From the NCBI GenBank assembly GCA_963573305.1, contig OY754339.1, forward strand, positions 87,947,838 through 88,011,837: a stretch of DNA of 64,000 nt. Reading direction: 5' to 3'. The first letter of the stretch is position 1. Every line of letters starts with the position of its first letter. The stretch is from Pyrrhosoma nymphula (taxonomy: Eukaryota > Arthropoda > Insecta > Odonata > Coenagrionidae). Of this stretch, positions 36,801 to 41,732 are shown piece after piece. Made by a program: the position numbers and the translations under genes. A model generated the notes under the pieces. It was not told where the DNA came from. It saw nothing but the letters and a program-made list of their open reading frames with translations, and searched no databases.

Positions 36801-38579
36801 CTGAAATGTGAACCATTTGTCAACAACAGTGTTGAGAAGATAAAACCACAAAAGCCACCTTATGGAAATTCACAAAAATATTATTTCCAGATTTAATGTT
36901 AAACAACATTGACTAGCCATTGCCACCATTAATTGTGGTATTCTTTAAGGAACATATTTTCGTATTGTGTTAATTCTCATGCTGCTTTTGACTCCATAGC
37001 ACTTCCAGCTTTGTGAATACATATTTACTTCATAAATGAATCTCTATTATGTAGATCACATACTGTCAGTTAAATGCGGAACGCCCTCTAGTCCCATCAA
37101 AGTTTTTCCATCAGCTTCCTACCAACTTCCAAACCAACCCTGTATTTTTCCATTGTCTGTCACTTTTTCCTTCTCTCTTATTTCTGTTTTTGTTATGCCT
37201 TAGTGAGTTTATCATATGCAGGCTTCTTTCATTAATGATGCTCTCATTACTTGAGATAGCCTTGATAATAGATTATACAAGATTGCTACAATGTCAGTTA
37301 AGTATATTGTTTTTGTCGTTTCTTAAAAGAAAGTTGATGAATGAAAGTTGAGAAAAAATGAACTTAAAAAGGAACATTAACAAAGTGTAGATCTGATTCA
37401 AACTCCCCCCCCCTTCCCCCTGGCTACGCTCTTGAGCAGTGATTAATAACATTTTTTATGAAAAAATTACAAAAGGGGAAAGGATTGGGGGCTACGTGAG
37501 CCAGACAATATGTATGAAGAAATAAATACTTGCGATCAGAAGCAAAAACAAGAATATACAAAGCAGTAAGTATACCTTTAATGACATATTCCATGGAAAC
37601 TACAGCACAAACCAGCAAAACAAAACAGAGAATACAGACTGTGGAAATGACTGTTCTGAGAAAAAAAAGCAGGCAAGACAAGTTTAGATGGGATCTTCAA
37701 CAAAACCTTAGAGATCTATGTATGATACCTCCAATAACAGAATGGAGAATTTAAAGGAAAGAATAATGGAATGAAGATATGTGTGTCAAAAATGGACGAC
37801 TCAACAGTCGTCAAGATAGCAAGGGACAGGATTACCATCAGGAAAGACGGGGATAGGTCGACCATGCAAAAGATAGTCAACCTTAACTCATAAAGGCATA
37901 ATCAGAAAGAACAGGCAAAAATGCCTTGGAAGAAGAAGATAAAAAAACGTTAGGAATAGAATCACATAAGGCATTGCATTGAATTATATCAAAGGAAGTG
38001 CAAAAGAAATTTGCTGAAAATACAATGCACAGGTCCTACACTCCTATGCACTCCTTGTAGAAAAATCCTTTCAATTTTTCATTGATATGGTGATGGGCAT
38101 TGGTAGTTTATGTTTTGGTGCATGCTCAAAGTCTGGGTACATGTAGTGGTCTTTTGCTATTCTTTGCCTATCTATTTTTAGTGCTTTTCTCAATCAATCC
38201 CGCCATTGATAATTTTTTGTAATTTTCTAACAGTCTTCAAGTTCCCTTGGAGTTGGTCAATGGTAATATTAGATGTTTCTTGGTATATCTTTGATGCCAG
38301 CGTGGATTAATGTTGTTTTGTTTTTATTTTCCATTCCAGTTGCGTGCCCTCTCTAATGTTTTGCACTTACCCATTGAGGTACTGCAAGGTTCTGGCCCAC
38401 CTGTTGTCTTGGGTGCTGAGTTTAAGGGAGCATCGACAGTCAATGGTGATCCACAATCATTGATCTTAACATATCATAGACATGCCTATGGATTGGGTGA
38501 ACATTACAATTCTGTTCGACCAAAGTCTAAGGAAAGTGAACAGCTTGAAGAGCAAGAACCAATCAAAAGCAATGATTGA
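7918..38579 (+). CDS. OTUD6B: OTUD6B: OTU-domain deubiquitinase, five coding exons
   Basis: Join 7918-7999, 8110-8255, 8415-8719, 34697-34919, 38340-38579; this totals 996 bases, 331 codons plus TGA, and the phases match at every junction. OTUD6 proteins are cysteine proteases that remove ubiquitin and are linked to proteasome assembly and translation. Residues about 15-75 form a charged coiled coil (KKHKKERKEL; KKRKKEVLEEIARLESELE), as in known OTUD6B. A basic SKAQRRRDKR segment follows. The OTU domain starts at IPSDGNC, with the catalytic Asp and Cys, continues through LYGAVDHQL and AWGGQVELRAL, and ends with the catalytic His in YHRHAYGLGEHYNSV. Length fits the family (about 290-330 aa). 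The start is the first ATG with a conserved acidic N-terminus. Introns 1 and 2 are short (110 and 159 bp), intron 3 is about 26 kb and intron 4 about 3.4 kb. All catalytic residues are present, so the gene looks functional. Confidence 0.95.
8110..8255 (+). CDS. OTUD6B: OTUD6B coding exon 2 (coiled coil)
   Basis: The acceptor TGTTGCAG precedes 8110 and the donor after GAA is GTGTGT. It encodes the Lys/Glu-rich coiled coil (KSSNKYDKKRKKEVLEEIAR, then LESELELKQEEELSKL), the typical N-terminal region of OTUD6 proteins. It ends in phase 0. Confidence 0.9.
8415..8719 (+). CDS. OTUD6B: OTUD6B coding exon 3 (ends inside active-site Cys codon)
   Basis: The acceptor is CCTTTCAG. The exon encodes an acidic linker, the conserved basic RVSKAQRRRDKRSSQQKERS stretch and the start of the OTU domain (LHQIPSDGN). 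It ends with TG of the catalytic Cys codon, followed by donor GTAGGT. The split codon is completed by the first base of exon 4, about 26 kb away. Confidence 0.93.
8817..8860 (+). repeat. Relic of a transposon end shared with 29029-29070
   Basis: AAGGGTTACCATATT, a gap and CCCCAAAA match the start of the segment at 29029, a likeness of about 24 positions. GGGTTACCATAT-type ends are known from non-autonomous DNA transposons. The far end of this copy was not identified; the following 500 bases contain similar GGGACA/CCCC words only. Confidence 0.35.
8861..9674. other. Intron 3 sequence, nothing recognised
   Basis: AT-rich intron sequence of OTUD6B. Short reading frames here have no family motifs or splice borders. 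Repeat debris is likely but could not be assigned. Confidence 0.4.
9675..9731 (+). repeat. Direct repeat, possible 3' LTR relic of the Gypsy element
   Basis: It shares AATTCCATCACTC, a short variable part, then ATACATTTTCAAACCTTCTC with 16360-16416, with few differences. The position just past the end of the Gypsy pol relic (- strand) fits a 3' LTR remnant, but terminal TG/CA and target duplication were not located. Confidence 0.4.
10082..10264 (-). pseudogene. Gypsy integrase C-terminal fragment (distal to Copia insertion)
   Basis: Reading on the - strand from 10264, the frame gives KMNRSQYNKKYHD, then NFKEEENIAYLEDNMWKP. This is typical of the integrase C-terminal region of Gypsy elements (a Lys-rich stretch, then a 'V-V-L-W-P' barrel). 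It is the direct continuation of the frame that stops at the Copia insertion at 14887: the 5 bases AAGTC at 10260-10264 are the duplicated target. Confidence 0.75.
10260..10264 (+). repeat. Copia target-site duplication, left copy (AAGTC)
   Basis: AAGTC directly outside the left LTR equals AAGTC at 14882-14886. Five bases is the usual Copia spacing. Confidence 0.93.
10265..10447 (-). repeat. Copia 3' LTR
   Basis: 183 bp, starting TGATAAAAAG and ending CTTCAACA on the + strand. It matches 14699-14881 except at two bases. Being antisense, this copy is the element's 3' LTR. Confidence 0.96.
10448..10457 (-). other. Copia polypurine tract
   Basis: On the - strand this reads AAAGGGGGTG immediately before the 3' LTR, the position and composition expected for the plus-strand primer site. 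Confidence 0.8.
10468..12644 (-). pseudogene. Copia integrase end, reverse transcriptase and RNase H
   Basis: After the 1-base shift the frame resumes with the integrase catalytic Glu region (GVAERANRTI) and continues through YWGEAVNTAVYLKN and the Copia-typical FGCSAYAHVPKEK. A single in-frame TAG at 12208-12210 interrupts it. Reverse transcriptase is complete: WVFKLKTGPDGTIDRYKVRL, TFSPVVRAESLRLILSLA, AFLNGELEEKVYMEQPEGY, and the catalytic VHVDDVF. RNase H shows the acidic residues in GYSDADWGGD, TEAEYIALSQA and FCDNNLAV. The protein ends normally near TKPLVGPRFE. Only one frameshift and one stop in about 1,350 codons supports recent loss of function. Confidence 0.93.
12645..14513 (-). pseudogene. 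Copia gag-protease-integrase part of the polyprotein
   Basis: I choose ATG 14513 (MSDQGTTVVAVASNHLPPID) because the upstream frame opens only with GTG. Gag follows (KNWENWKYLMELYLG, then HVRSAKTAYEAWKNL), with a zinc knuckle CYRCKKPGHIAAKC that packages RNA. The aspartic protease motif is WYIDSGASSNMC. The integrase zinc site shows HRRLAHLS and CDSC, and two catalytic Asp lie in HSDVCGPL and LRSDNGGEY. The frame ends early at TAG 12645-12647 because one base is missing in the run near 12652-12654; the expected Gln-Asn-Gly...Glu segment continues in the next frame. Apart from this, the open frame runs over 620 codons. Confidence 0.93.
14682..14698 (-). other. Copia primer-binding site for a half initiator tRNA-Met
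   Basis: Directly next to the 5' LTR, the + strand reads GTGCTGGGCCCATAACC. This equals the anticodon-arm region of eukaryotic initiator tRNA-Met (CAT anticodon inside). The element RNA would therefore pair with an internal tRNA segment, not the 3' CCA end, as reported for Drosophila copia, which uses a tRNA fragment cut in the anticodon loop. Confidence 0.85.
14699..14881 (-). repeat. Copia 5' LTR
   Basis: 183 bp partner of 10265-10447 with two visible differences. On the element's own strand it precedes the primer-binding site and gag. Confidence 0.96.
14882..14886 (+). repeat. Copia target-site duplication, right copy (AAGTC)
   Basis: Matches 10260-10264. Both sit inside the Gypsy integrase frame. 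Confidence 0.93.
14887..15560 (-). pseudogene. Gypsy integrase relic
   Basis: On the - strand, fragments give the zinc-binding end (LEEIENLISKCSICEKHRSK), the catalytic core (DYYSKWIELVKLKSKDSESL, PQHGIPCELRIDN) and SPYFPKSDGLSEKAIG, with several shifts. Next comes YRNNPVLGTQYSPVQLL-like sequence, which is interrupted by the Copia element. These are standard Gypsy integrase blocks. The first catalytic Asp is visible. The region is not translatable as one protein. Confidence 0.85.
15830..16020 (-). pseudogene. Gypsy RNase H C-terminal relic
   Basis: On the - strand the frame RLQLMKLKLSKYDLDVHYVP, then GSKLLIADAISRAS, matches the end of Gypsy RNase H ('RLQRM-L-L-KYD--V-Y-PG---ADALSRA'). It abuts gag sequence directly, so protease and most of the reverse transcriptase were deleted in this copy. 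Confidence 0.75.
16020..16378 (-). pseudogene. Gypsy gag relic
   Basis: The frame from 16378 reads ELKKVDVSTSKGIGYSNGNI, then RENWRRFKQEFKIFLLASDL, the usual start of gag in this Gypsy group. The following segment in another frame, LREVLNKFECYFNPRKNILQ plus CERKQKEGEPF, is also gag-like. A stop and frameshift separate them. Confidence 0.75.
16360..16416 (+). repeat. Direct repeat, possible 5' LTR or leader relic of the Gypsy element
   Basis: Partner of 9675-9731. It overlaps the start of the gag relic on the - strand, so it could be leader sequence rather than LTR. Two copies of a roughly 24-bp TAAGTTC-GATGCTTTGCTACC motif lie nearby at 16424-16447 and 16529-16552. Confidence 0.35.
16556..16790 (-). 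repeat. Repeat unit, inverted partner of 22204-23003
   Basis: On the - strand it reads TTTGGTGCCACAGACGC, then a CGACCCCGGAAACG word, then a block containing CATGTTGACTACCA, GATACTTCGACT and GAGGGATAAATTAAG, and ends TATCTATCCTGTACTA. The same order occurs on the + strand at 22204-22349 and 22941-23003. It may be leader/LTR sequence of a retroelement or an independent repeat. A 73-codon open frame on the - strand has no known motif. Confidence 0.7.
16801..17718. other. Intron 3 sequence without recognised feature
   Basis: AT-rich DNA between the Gypsy relic and the uncharacterised gene copy. It could include the 5' end of that copy, but no frame or border is clear. Confidence 0.4.
17719..19478 (+). 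pseudogene. Broken copy of an uncharacterised Cys/His-rich gene
   Basis: Function unknown. The N-terminal part (17719-17990, two frames) has FDCQLCCLCQIGEGKLTNPA, then GYARLAFNLEKLQVLQFEIP and FDESNSIEASFLKNNARWHK with ACSVTF. The next part (from 18120) starts KGFTCFIFTGP and carries GGDLVALEAKYFSNCLAQLY. The spacing of Cys/His pairs suggests zinc-binding modules. I recall the same layout in long, uncharacterised multi-copy proteins of invertebrates and fish; this is memory, not a search. A 279-bp in-frame tandem duplication lies at 18355-18911, a TAA occurs at 18819-18821, and a later frame continues to 19478 (VPGPLLVPMNTLINGSS). A hAT element then cuts the sequence at 19480. Confidence 0.7.
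18355..18911 (+). repeat. 279-bp in-frame tandem duplication (two units)
   Basis: Unit 1 is 18355-18633 and unit 2 is 18634-18911. Both begin GTGACACCAAAGAGG and end near CAGTCGCACTGCT. The period of 279 is 93 codons, so the frame was kept. Unit 2 carries a few substitutions, including one that makes TAA at 18819-18821. Confidence 0.95.
19473..19480 (+). repeat. hAT target-site duplication, left copy (ATCTAGTG)
   Basis: Exact match to 22155-22162. Eight bases is the standard hAT value. Confidence 0.93.
19481..22154 (+). mobile_element. hAT transposon with GTF2IRD2/ZBED-like transposase
   Basis: It is 2674 bp, starting CAAAGGTCTTTAAC and ending with the inverse GTTGAAGACCCCTG, with an exact 8-bp target duplication ATCTAGTG. 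The ends carry GGGCC-rich subterminal sequence on both sides. Two TA microsatellites (about 21801-21829 and 21898-21918) lie in the 3' untranslated part. The transposase is broken, so this copy is not autonomous. Confidence 0.95.
20000..21717 (+). pseudogene. hAT transposase (BED finger, DDE/hAT fold), inactivated
   Basis: The BED-type finger relic (ISLICNESVSLFKEYNIKRH, then YVSKH) has lost its first Cys (Ser in the expected Cys-x-x-Cys). The catalytic part shows TVARRIEELAGDIERKL, VALDESTNLTDTTQLAVFIR with the first Asp, GISTDGAPAMVG with the second Asp, and the CHC-IH motif. DVRWHSRGKMLKGVFDLQKE and a C-terminal dimerisation-region relic (HALKMTSLFGTTFLCEQLIS) follow. At least two frameshifts (near 20370 and 20630) and stops after 21203 break it. 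The family resemblance is to the hAT transposases that gave rise to vertebrate GTF2IRD2. Confidence 0.9.
22155..22162 (+). repeat. hAT target-site duplication, right copy (ATCTAGTG)
   Basis: Exact match to 19473-19480. Confidence 0.93.
22204..22349 (+). repeat. Repeat unit, first half (partner of 16640-16790, inverted)
   Basis: It starts TTGGTGCTACAGATGC and ends at GAGGGATAAATTAAGGCTGG, following the - strand of 16790-16640 with about 80-85% likeness by eye. The match then stops and resumes at 22941. Confidence 0.75.
22350..22940. other. About 590-bp insertion splitting the repeat unit
   Basis: It lies between the two halves of the 22204-23003 repeat. CTGG occurs at both borders (end of the left half and start of the right half), compatible with a short duplication. 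The inside has a T-rich run and a possible minus-strand tRNA-like B-box near 22487, several CCAGGG words at 22683-22740, and no long reading frame. The identity of the insertion is not known. Confidence 0.45.
22941..23003 (+). repeat. Repeat unit, second half (partner of 16562-16632, inverted)
   Basis: GGTCAAGAAAATATTTAGTA through TATCTATCCTGTAC matches the - strand of 16632-16562. The unit ends at CTGTACTA in both copies. A short ACT microsatellite follows here. Confidence 0.8.
23004..23283 (-). pseudogene. LINE reverse-transcriptase fragment (C-terminal)
   Basis: On the - strand the frame reads RRRRETIRLEQKKLAEVKES, then FNLGRKITRDGRREKDIQGR, then a TTRNTSLEVLKHFIKTF segment. This is the 'FKYLG--IT-DGR---DI--R---A' block that follows the catalytic FADD box in RTE- and related LINEs. 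Only about 90 codons remain, with no start or end of the element visible. Confidence 0.8.
23284..23640. other. Intron 3 spacer, nothing recognised
   Basis: AT-rich sequence between a LINE fragment and the piggyBac end. No frame or repeat border is seen. Confidence 0.4.
23641..26407 (-). mobile_element. piggyBac transposon, inactivated
   Basis: The ends are inverted repeats: left CCCTTTGACTGATGAG, right (inverse) CCCTTTGCCCGATTTG, 12 of 16 equal. Flanks are TTTA at 23637-23640 (one change from TTAA) and TTAA at 26408-26411, the piggyBac target. Length is 2767 bp. The transposase runs on the - strand from about 25626 to 23975. The right end has repeated CGTACGGGCAAATC words in both orientations (26335-26400), likely subterminal transposase-binding repeats. 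Confidence 0.92.
23975..25626 (-). pseudogene. piggyBac transposase pseudogene (DDE_Tnp_1_7)
   Basis: The N-terminus is acidic (EEIEYESDSSLGISESGSST), as in piggyBac-derived proteins. Frame-broken sequence then gives DWKPVSEN, RVFLALNILQGI and VMYWSKKPMMHTQFFPKVMS. The core is open at 25017-24472: RDLSIDESLMLYKGRLGWKQ with the first catalytic Asp, and AMDNYYNSPELADIL with the second. The third lies in a shifted frame, VVDYNGVMGGVDRMDQ. The C-terminal Cys-rich finger is split over frames (RRCTVCRSR and FFCRDCDVGLCAAPCF). Several stops in the N-terminal third and two or more frameshifts make it non-functional. Confidence 0.92.
26571..27890. mobile_element. 1.32-kb non-autonomous inverted-repeat element, copy 1
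   Basis: The ends are (G/C)AGGGTGGC and GCCACCCTG. The direct repeat AATAA flanks it at 26566-26570 and 27891-27895. Subterminal CAGGGAA words are repeated on both sides (GTCAGGGAATTTT, GGTCAGGGAAATTGG). A second copy at 35229-36538 is about 95% alike by eye. A minus-strand 80-codon frame (27383-27141) is noted separately. No transposase is present. Confidence 0.85.
27141..27383 (-). other. 80-codon open frame inside the 1.32-kb element
   Basis: The frame starts at ATG: MDKQTKRKRTTASEDRRQLA, then SYSGISCLRWFLTCLNCFER. It ends in an acidic tail. A basic start, a Cys/Trp-rich middle and an acidic end are visible, but no family is recognised. The second copy of the element carries a TGA within this frame. 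It may be a leftover of the parent element's gene or chance. Confidence 0.3.
27900..28530 (-). pseudogene. LINE reverse-transcriptase fragment (C-terminal half)
   Basis: Minus strand. TAILADMMEDLKRMLNCMNK, then KYNLKIIVKKNKIIVCGRNQ, corresponds to the region around the catalytic Asp-Asp box (here damaged) and the thumb. Further frames continue to 27900 with HAKKAFRKKRTQLTASNTSL-like and WCYRRVMKIK-like segments. It is a decayed, truncated copy related to the fragment at 23004-23283. Confidence 0.8.
28531..29028. other. Intron 3 spacer with G-rich stretch
   Basis: It contains AGATTAAGGGGGGGATTAG near 28893-28911, a word like the ends of G-rich hAT-type elements (compare 43181). The short open frames on both strands have no recognised motif. 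Confidence 0.35.
29029..29070 (+). repeat. Relic of a transposon end shared with 8817-8860
   Basis: TAGGGTTACCATATT followed by a short variable part and CCCCAAAA matches 8817-8860. The other end was not located. Confidence 0.35.
29417..31541 (+). mobile_element. pogo-like (Tc1/mariner superfamily) transposon, inactivated
   Basis: 2125 bp. The left end is CCGTATATTCTCGTGTAC and the right end is its inverse (GTACACGAGAATATACGG), exact over 18 bases, flanked by TA on both sides (29415-29416 and 31542-31543), the target duplication of this superfamily. CGCGT-rich subterminal words occur on both sides. The transposase reads on the + strand but is broken. Confidence 0.95.
29910..31155 (+). pseudogene. 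pogo-like transposase pseudogene (HTH + DDE_1)
   Basis: From ATG 29910 the frame gives MIRDKRLRLFSFHEKLEII, an in-frame stop, then NRAAGTKYDVLESCVRDWRK, the Brinker/CENP-B-type helix-turn-helix. The DDE part follows in pieces. LNDAGTKTVQVRTAGAEKQR runs into KKLPPCVIFKLKTLPK, then GWMNNYLVLDWIKCVLERHP, RDSFRGHLTDDVKKRLKEGK with the second catalytic Asp, and MLQPLDIYIN with the third. The last frame (30946-31155) ends in a Ser/Asp/Glu-rich tail after FKKCCISNKCGGSEDSM. This block order fits the POGK-like pogo group. Frameshifts and stops abolish function. Confidence 0.9.
31544..32690. other. Intron 3 sequence, possibly tail of the adjacent LINE
   Basis: On the - strand near 31946-31674, a frame (SLTSFDLALFSVFDSAMLYF) weakly recalls the spacer between endonuclease and reverse transcriptase in CR1/Jockey LINEs. 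The likeness is too weak to call. Nothing else is recognised. Confidence 0.35.
32691..33240 (-). pseudogene. LINE apurinic endonuclease relic
   Basis: Blocks LKLCHVNTQSLLSHLDKLLD and VIAVSQSWLNDNISSG (the ISETWL motif) are visible, then GGGVCVYLHEKSSYKLLLS and KISFCIVYRPPKTG. NVFLCGDH corresponds to the catalytic GDFN, here with His in place of the last part. A shifted frame continues YLSGLLFSCNLLLIPYQLNH. It is an EEP-type endonuclease that nicks target DNA in LINE movement, and it is not intact. Confidence 0.8.
33546..34051 (-). pseudogene. LINE ORF1 relic (coiled coil, nucleic-acid-binding type)
   Basis: The likely start is ATG 34051 (MTKEDQQTLEDLQQSWHCAL, with a Cys-x-x-Cys word). After stops, an open frame of 122 codons covers a basic stretch (SRARRTNKVRLKSHNSGVK), a coiled coil (LKESLSKVNSAIITLGKKLE) and the block KKNVVECHGVPQKEGELLSV ending YIYRVGTQ. 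That last block (N-V-E-I-x-G-V-P...DI-x-x-AYRVG) is characteristic of ORF1 in CR1/Jockey LINEs. Confidence 0.8.
34052..34696. other. End of OTUD6B intron 3
   Basis: No repeat or exon is recognised. A T-rich stretch and TTTTCCAG acceptor precede exon 4 at 34697. Confidence 0.5.
34697..34919 (+). CDS. OTUD6B: OTUD6B coding exon 4 (OTU core)
   Basis: The first base completes the active-site Cys codon, followed by LYGAVDHQLSLFGKSMGVLN. It includes ENVxxFLPF-type sequence (HLRQNQNDFLPFITPLADSG) and the conserved end EAWGGQVE. The donor is GAG/GTATGT. It ends in phase 0 and continues at 38340. Confidence 0.95.
35229..36538. mobile_element. 1.31-kb non-autonomous inverted-repeat element, copy 2
   Basis: Same orientation as 26571-27890 and about 95% alike by eye. 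The ends are CAGGGTGGC and GCCACCCTG, and the flanking direct repeat is AGAAA (35224-35228 and 36539-36543). It lies in OTUD6B intron 4, just after exon 4. The inner minus-strand frame seen in copy 1 carries TGA here. Confidence 0.88.
36544..37519. other. Intron 4 sequence, nothing recognised
   Basis: AT-rich. A C-run at about 37404-37413 near CTGGCTACGC may be the edge of an unidentified repeat. Confidence 0.4.
37520..37960 (+). pseudogene. RTE-like LINE C-terminal fragment
   Basis: Plus strand. MRSEAKTRIYKAVSIPLMTY, then METTAQTSKTKQRIQTVEMT, then CMIPPITEWR resembles the common LINE C-terminal block 'K-R-YK----P-M-YA-E-----K---L---EM--LR...I-EWR'. Shifted frames continue with MDDSTVVKIARDRITIR-like sequence. 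It is a truncated relic within OTUD6B intron 4. Confidence 0.75.
38340..38579 (+). CDS. OTUD6B: OTUD6B coding exon 5 (catalytic His, stop)
   Basis: The acceptor is CATTCCAG. LRALSNVLHLPIEVLQGSGP continues the OTU fold. YHRHAYGLGEHYNSV holds the catalytic His and the conserved GLGEHYNS end of the family. A charged tail of about 20 residues precedes TGA at 38577-38579. Confidence 0.95.
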   Translation: MRALSNVLHLPIEVLQGSGPPVVLGAEFKGASTVNGDPQSLILTYHRHAYGLGEHYNSVRPKSKESEQLEEQEPIKSND

Positions 38580-38775
38580 CTCTGGGCTATTTAGCTTGAA
38601 CTGTTATTCTTTTGAAAGATATTACTGATTGAATGTCTAATAAGATACTGTTGTGCTGCTTGATTCTGTAGGTATTTATTGTTTGATGTGTTATGGAATA
38701 CCAGAGTGATGAAATTTTGTATAGGTGGATCATGAAATTTATGGATGTCATAGTGATAAAAGCTTTTTGCTTAAA

Positions 38776-38781
38776 AATAAA
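38776..38781 (+). promoter_or_regulatory. OTUD6B: Candidate poly(A) signal of OTUD6B
   Basis: AATAAA about 200 bases after the stop, the first canonical hexamer downstream. A hAT element starts 37 bases later, at 38818. Confidence 0.5.
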
Positions 38782-38817
38782 TCGTTATCCATGTAACTAC
38801 TTTCTTATATTTTGTAC

Positions 38818-39875
38818 TAGTGATGGGTCGGTCATGAGTGATCGAATCCCGAGATCAATTTCTCTTAAAAGATAGATTGATGAACTGGATCTCTCCGATG
38901 ACTACAGCGTAAGCTAACTTAAAATTCAACAGCATCCATGCTTAATTTCAATTCGCATTTATTCCAAATTTTATAAAATAGTTGAAACAACGAACTAATT
39001 GCAGTCATCAGTCTTATCAGATTCTTGTGAAGATTATGCAACATTTTAAACTCATCTCCTGTCATAACACATTCATTAGGAGCGTAAGTCTACTTAATTT
39101 AAATTACCTTTAAATGTATAAATATCACCACAAGAACACACGCAATACATCACAGCACATATAGTACATATAACATTTGTAATCACTGAATTTCCATAAT
39201 TGCATTGTCACTTAAACACACGATAAACCTTCGTTTCAATATTCTCGACAAATATTACGTCTCTTGCACAACTGAAACTTAGTGATAACGACTGTAATTG
39301 AAAATTGAATTTAAGTGCTACAGTCGGAAAATTTGCTTTAAATTGTTACAGCCAAAAGAAAACGTTGATTGGTTCAAACTGCATTCCAAAATAAACTTTC
39401 ACAGTGTTCTATGCTACTATTTATCATTGGTTTTTATAATGAGTTTAGAATATTTTGTGGTCCATAAAATATGTCACTCTTCAATAGTTTTTTAAATCAT
39501 TAGGGATATTTCTAATATTCTTCTTAATTATGCTTAAAATCTTAAATCAAGAACACTGAGTAAGAACAAAACAAACCTTAGAACGTATTGCACAATTGTG
39601 CCTTCAATTGTTTTCGAAAAATTACCCACAACTCCATGGAAACCGGCACTAAACGAGGTAGCTGTACACATCGGTCATGCTTACAGTATATAACTGACGA
39701 ACGACCAGATTTTTTATCGCTCGCGACTTTCCTGAGAGATCATTGATCGTAAGCAACTTGAACAATCACTAACTGGACCATCGTTCACTCCTGACCTTAA
39801 GCTCACGAGGGAATCACAAGTGGGAGTGATAGGCGTGACCGAGATCTCTCAAAAGATTGACTTTGTCCATCACTA
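38818..39875. mobile_element. Non-autonomous hAT element, 1058 bp
   Basis: The ends are TAGTGATGGG and the inverse CCATCACTA. The 8-bp target duplication TTTTGTAC is exact (38810-38817 and 39876-39883). Subterminal GATCT/GAGATC words near both ends pair further. No transposase frame is present. It lies between the OTUD6B 3' end and the candidate exons starting at about 39955. Confidence 0.9.
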
Positions 39876-39954
39876 TTTTGTACCATTTCGATTGTGACAC
39901 TTTATTGGTGAAGTTTTTGAGAAATGTCATTCAACTTGGGAGAACAAATATTAG

Positions 39955-40222
39955 TACCCAGCATCCCACTCTAAGGGCACATTCATTTTCTGAGGTTTCT
40001 CAATTAGTTCCCAGAGAAAAATGCTACAGTATATATCAGACATGCTTCATGAGGGCTGTCAGGTGTTACCCTCCTAGCGTTGGTGTTCATGTTCCAGTTT
40101 TGCAACATTGGGTGCATTCAGCCAACGGTGCTGCTCCAGAGCCGCTCTGGACCATTTCGGCTGAATTGATAGCCTCAGCGATCGCTCATATTAAACAGTT
40201 ACAATTCTGTGCTAATCGTCAG
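39955..40222 (+). CDS. Candidate exon A of an unrecognised gene
   Basis: The open frame reads TQHPTLRAHSFSEVSQLVPR, then SIYQTCFMRAVRCYPPSVGV, then WTISAELIASAIAHIKQLQF, and ends CANRQ before donor CAG/GTAAAT at phase 0. The frame composition looks protein-like (balanced hydrophobic and charged residues), unlike neighbouring DNA. The start uses acceptor ATATTAG, which has a weak pyrimidine tract and is uncertain; the open frame extends further left into the hAT end. No family was recognised. Joined to 41606 it stays open. Confidence 0.45.
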
Positions 40223-41605
40223 GTAAATATATAGAATATCTATTTCTATGCTTAACAACACTTAAATAAGTAGTTTCGAATAATATTTTAAGTTAAAATC
40301 ACAATTCAACTTGGATTGTGATTTAAATAGCATTTGCAATTTCCATATTTCAAAGTAGATTTTCAGATGCTGGATTCATAATTTTTGACGCTAAAGAAAT
40401 TGCTTTAAAGTATTTTTAAATCATGACGAATGATTATGATTAAAAAATTTGGATCAAATAGGTCATCAAAAGATATATACATTCTTTTACCAGTTTGTTC
40501 TCTTGTATTTGCAGTATCAGTATGTATTCGTATTTGATTTTGCAATGAGTTGTTTTTTATTTCAGCCTTTTATTTTAATTCAAATATGTATTATTTGACA
40601 TTATGACAACTAATATATTGCCATGGAAGCCTTATGGGTATAATTGATAAACTTGTTCTTTTTATTTTTTTATAGATTTCGAATTTGGTTTTGAAATGAG
40701 TGATACTTGAAATTAGCAATTTTTTCAAACTAAAATATAAATAAATTATGACTGCTAAAATATCGGAAAATAAAATCCTCTGTCATAAAGAATAACTTGT
40801 TTTTCTCTAGCTTTTTGTTTAAAGCTGGTTTTCAATTTGACTTTTTGACTGAATTTGCTAAACATATAATGAAATTAACTGCTTCGATAATGAATCTCTC
40901 ATCTCAAATACTAAATCGAATACATTCAAAAAAATCTACTGGAGAAAAAACTGGGAGAAATACCTCTCCTCACTTGTAAATACGATTTACTTCCTGAAAA
41001 TTTTTGCTTTTCATGGATTTTTGCTATTCTTCACAACTAATATGATTACGAAATAATTAAGTTGCTAAAATTAGGGAATCGCTGATCTTGATTTCATATT
41101 TTTATCCTGAAGAATGCGATACTAGAGAAATAAAAGGGAGCAGGAACGTTTCTATCTTTTAGTGAGGATAACATTCCGGACACTATTTGTCATGATTATA
41201 ATCATATTTTTCAGAATGTATAAATTAAGGAAAGGGCAATTTTAAAATCAAAATAGAATCTTTAACCAATTTTTGCCCTAATTAGGTTTTTTGCTACTAA
41301 TTTAACTTTTTAAACATTTTTTGTTTGTTTAATTTGTGTTAACACTTCTTGATCCGGTGCCCTTTAAATTTGACTAGCTCTTGGGGCCAGCCATTTTTTG
41401 CATTTTTGTTGGGAAGATACATGTATACAATTAAATTCACACAACTCCAGAACTAATGTATATTTTTAATGAAACTTTCATTTGTTGCATATTATATAAC
41501 AGAGTAATTAACTAAGGTATGGTATTGTTCAAAACATGATCCCCTATGAAGTGGAACACAACAGAATGCACAAGTATACCGGGTTTCACTTCTTTTTTTT
41601 TTTAG
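40223..41605. other. Putative intron between exons A and B
   Basis: AT-rich, no repeat identified. It ends with a long T-run and TTTAG before 41606. Confidence 0.4.
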
Positions 41606-41732
41606 CTGCACACACCCTACATTGTCTTCGTGGATTTTTCTTCCTGCCGATCCCAACTATCTTCTCAACTTCGTTTTTTCATGTCCATTGAAAGCCTTCC
41701 TGGAGGGTCTGTCTTAGGTGTACGGCCTATAG
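41606..41732 (+). CDS. Candidate exon B of an unrecognised gene
   Basis: Strong acceptor (T-run, TTTAG) and strong donor TATAG/GTGAGA. In the phase given by exon A it reads LHTPYIVFVDFSSCRSQLSS, then QLRFFMSIESLPGGSVLGVR, a hydrophobic beta-strand-like start and a Gly-rich turn. It ends in phase 1. The same strand and phase link to 45498 is open. Product unknown. Confidence 0.5.
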
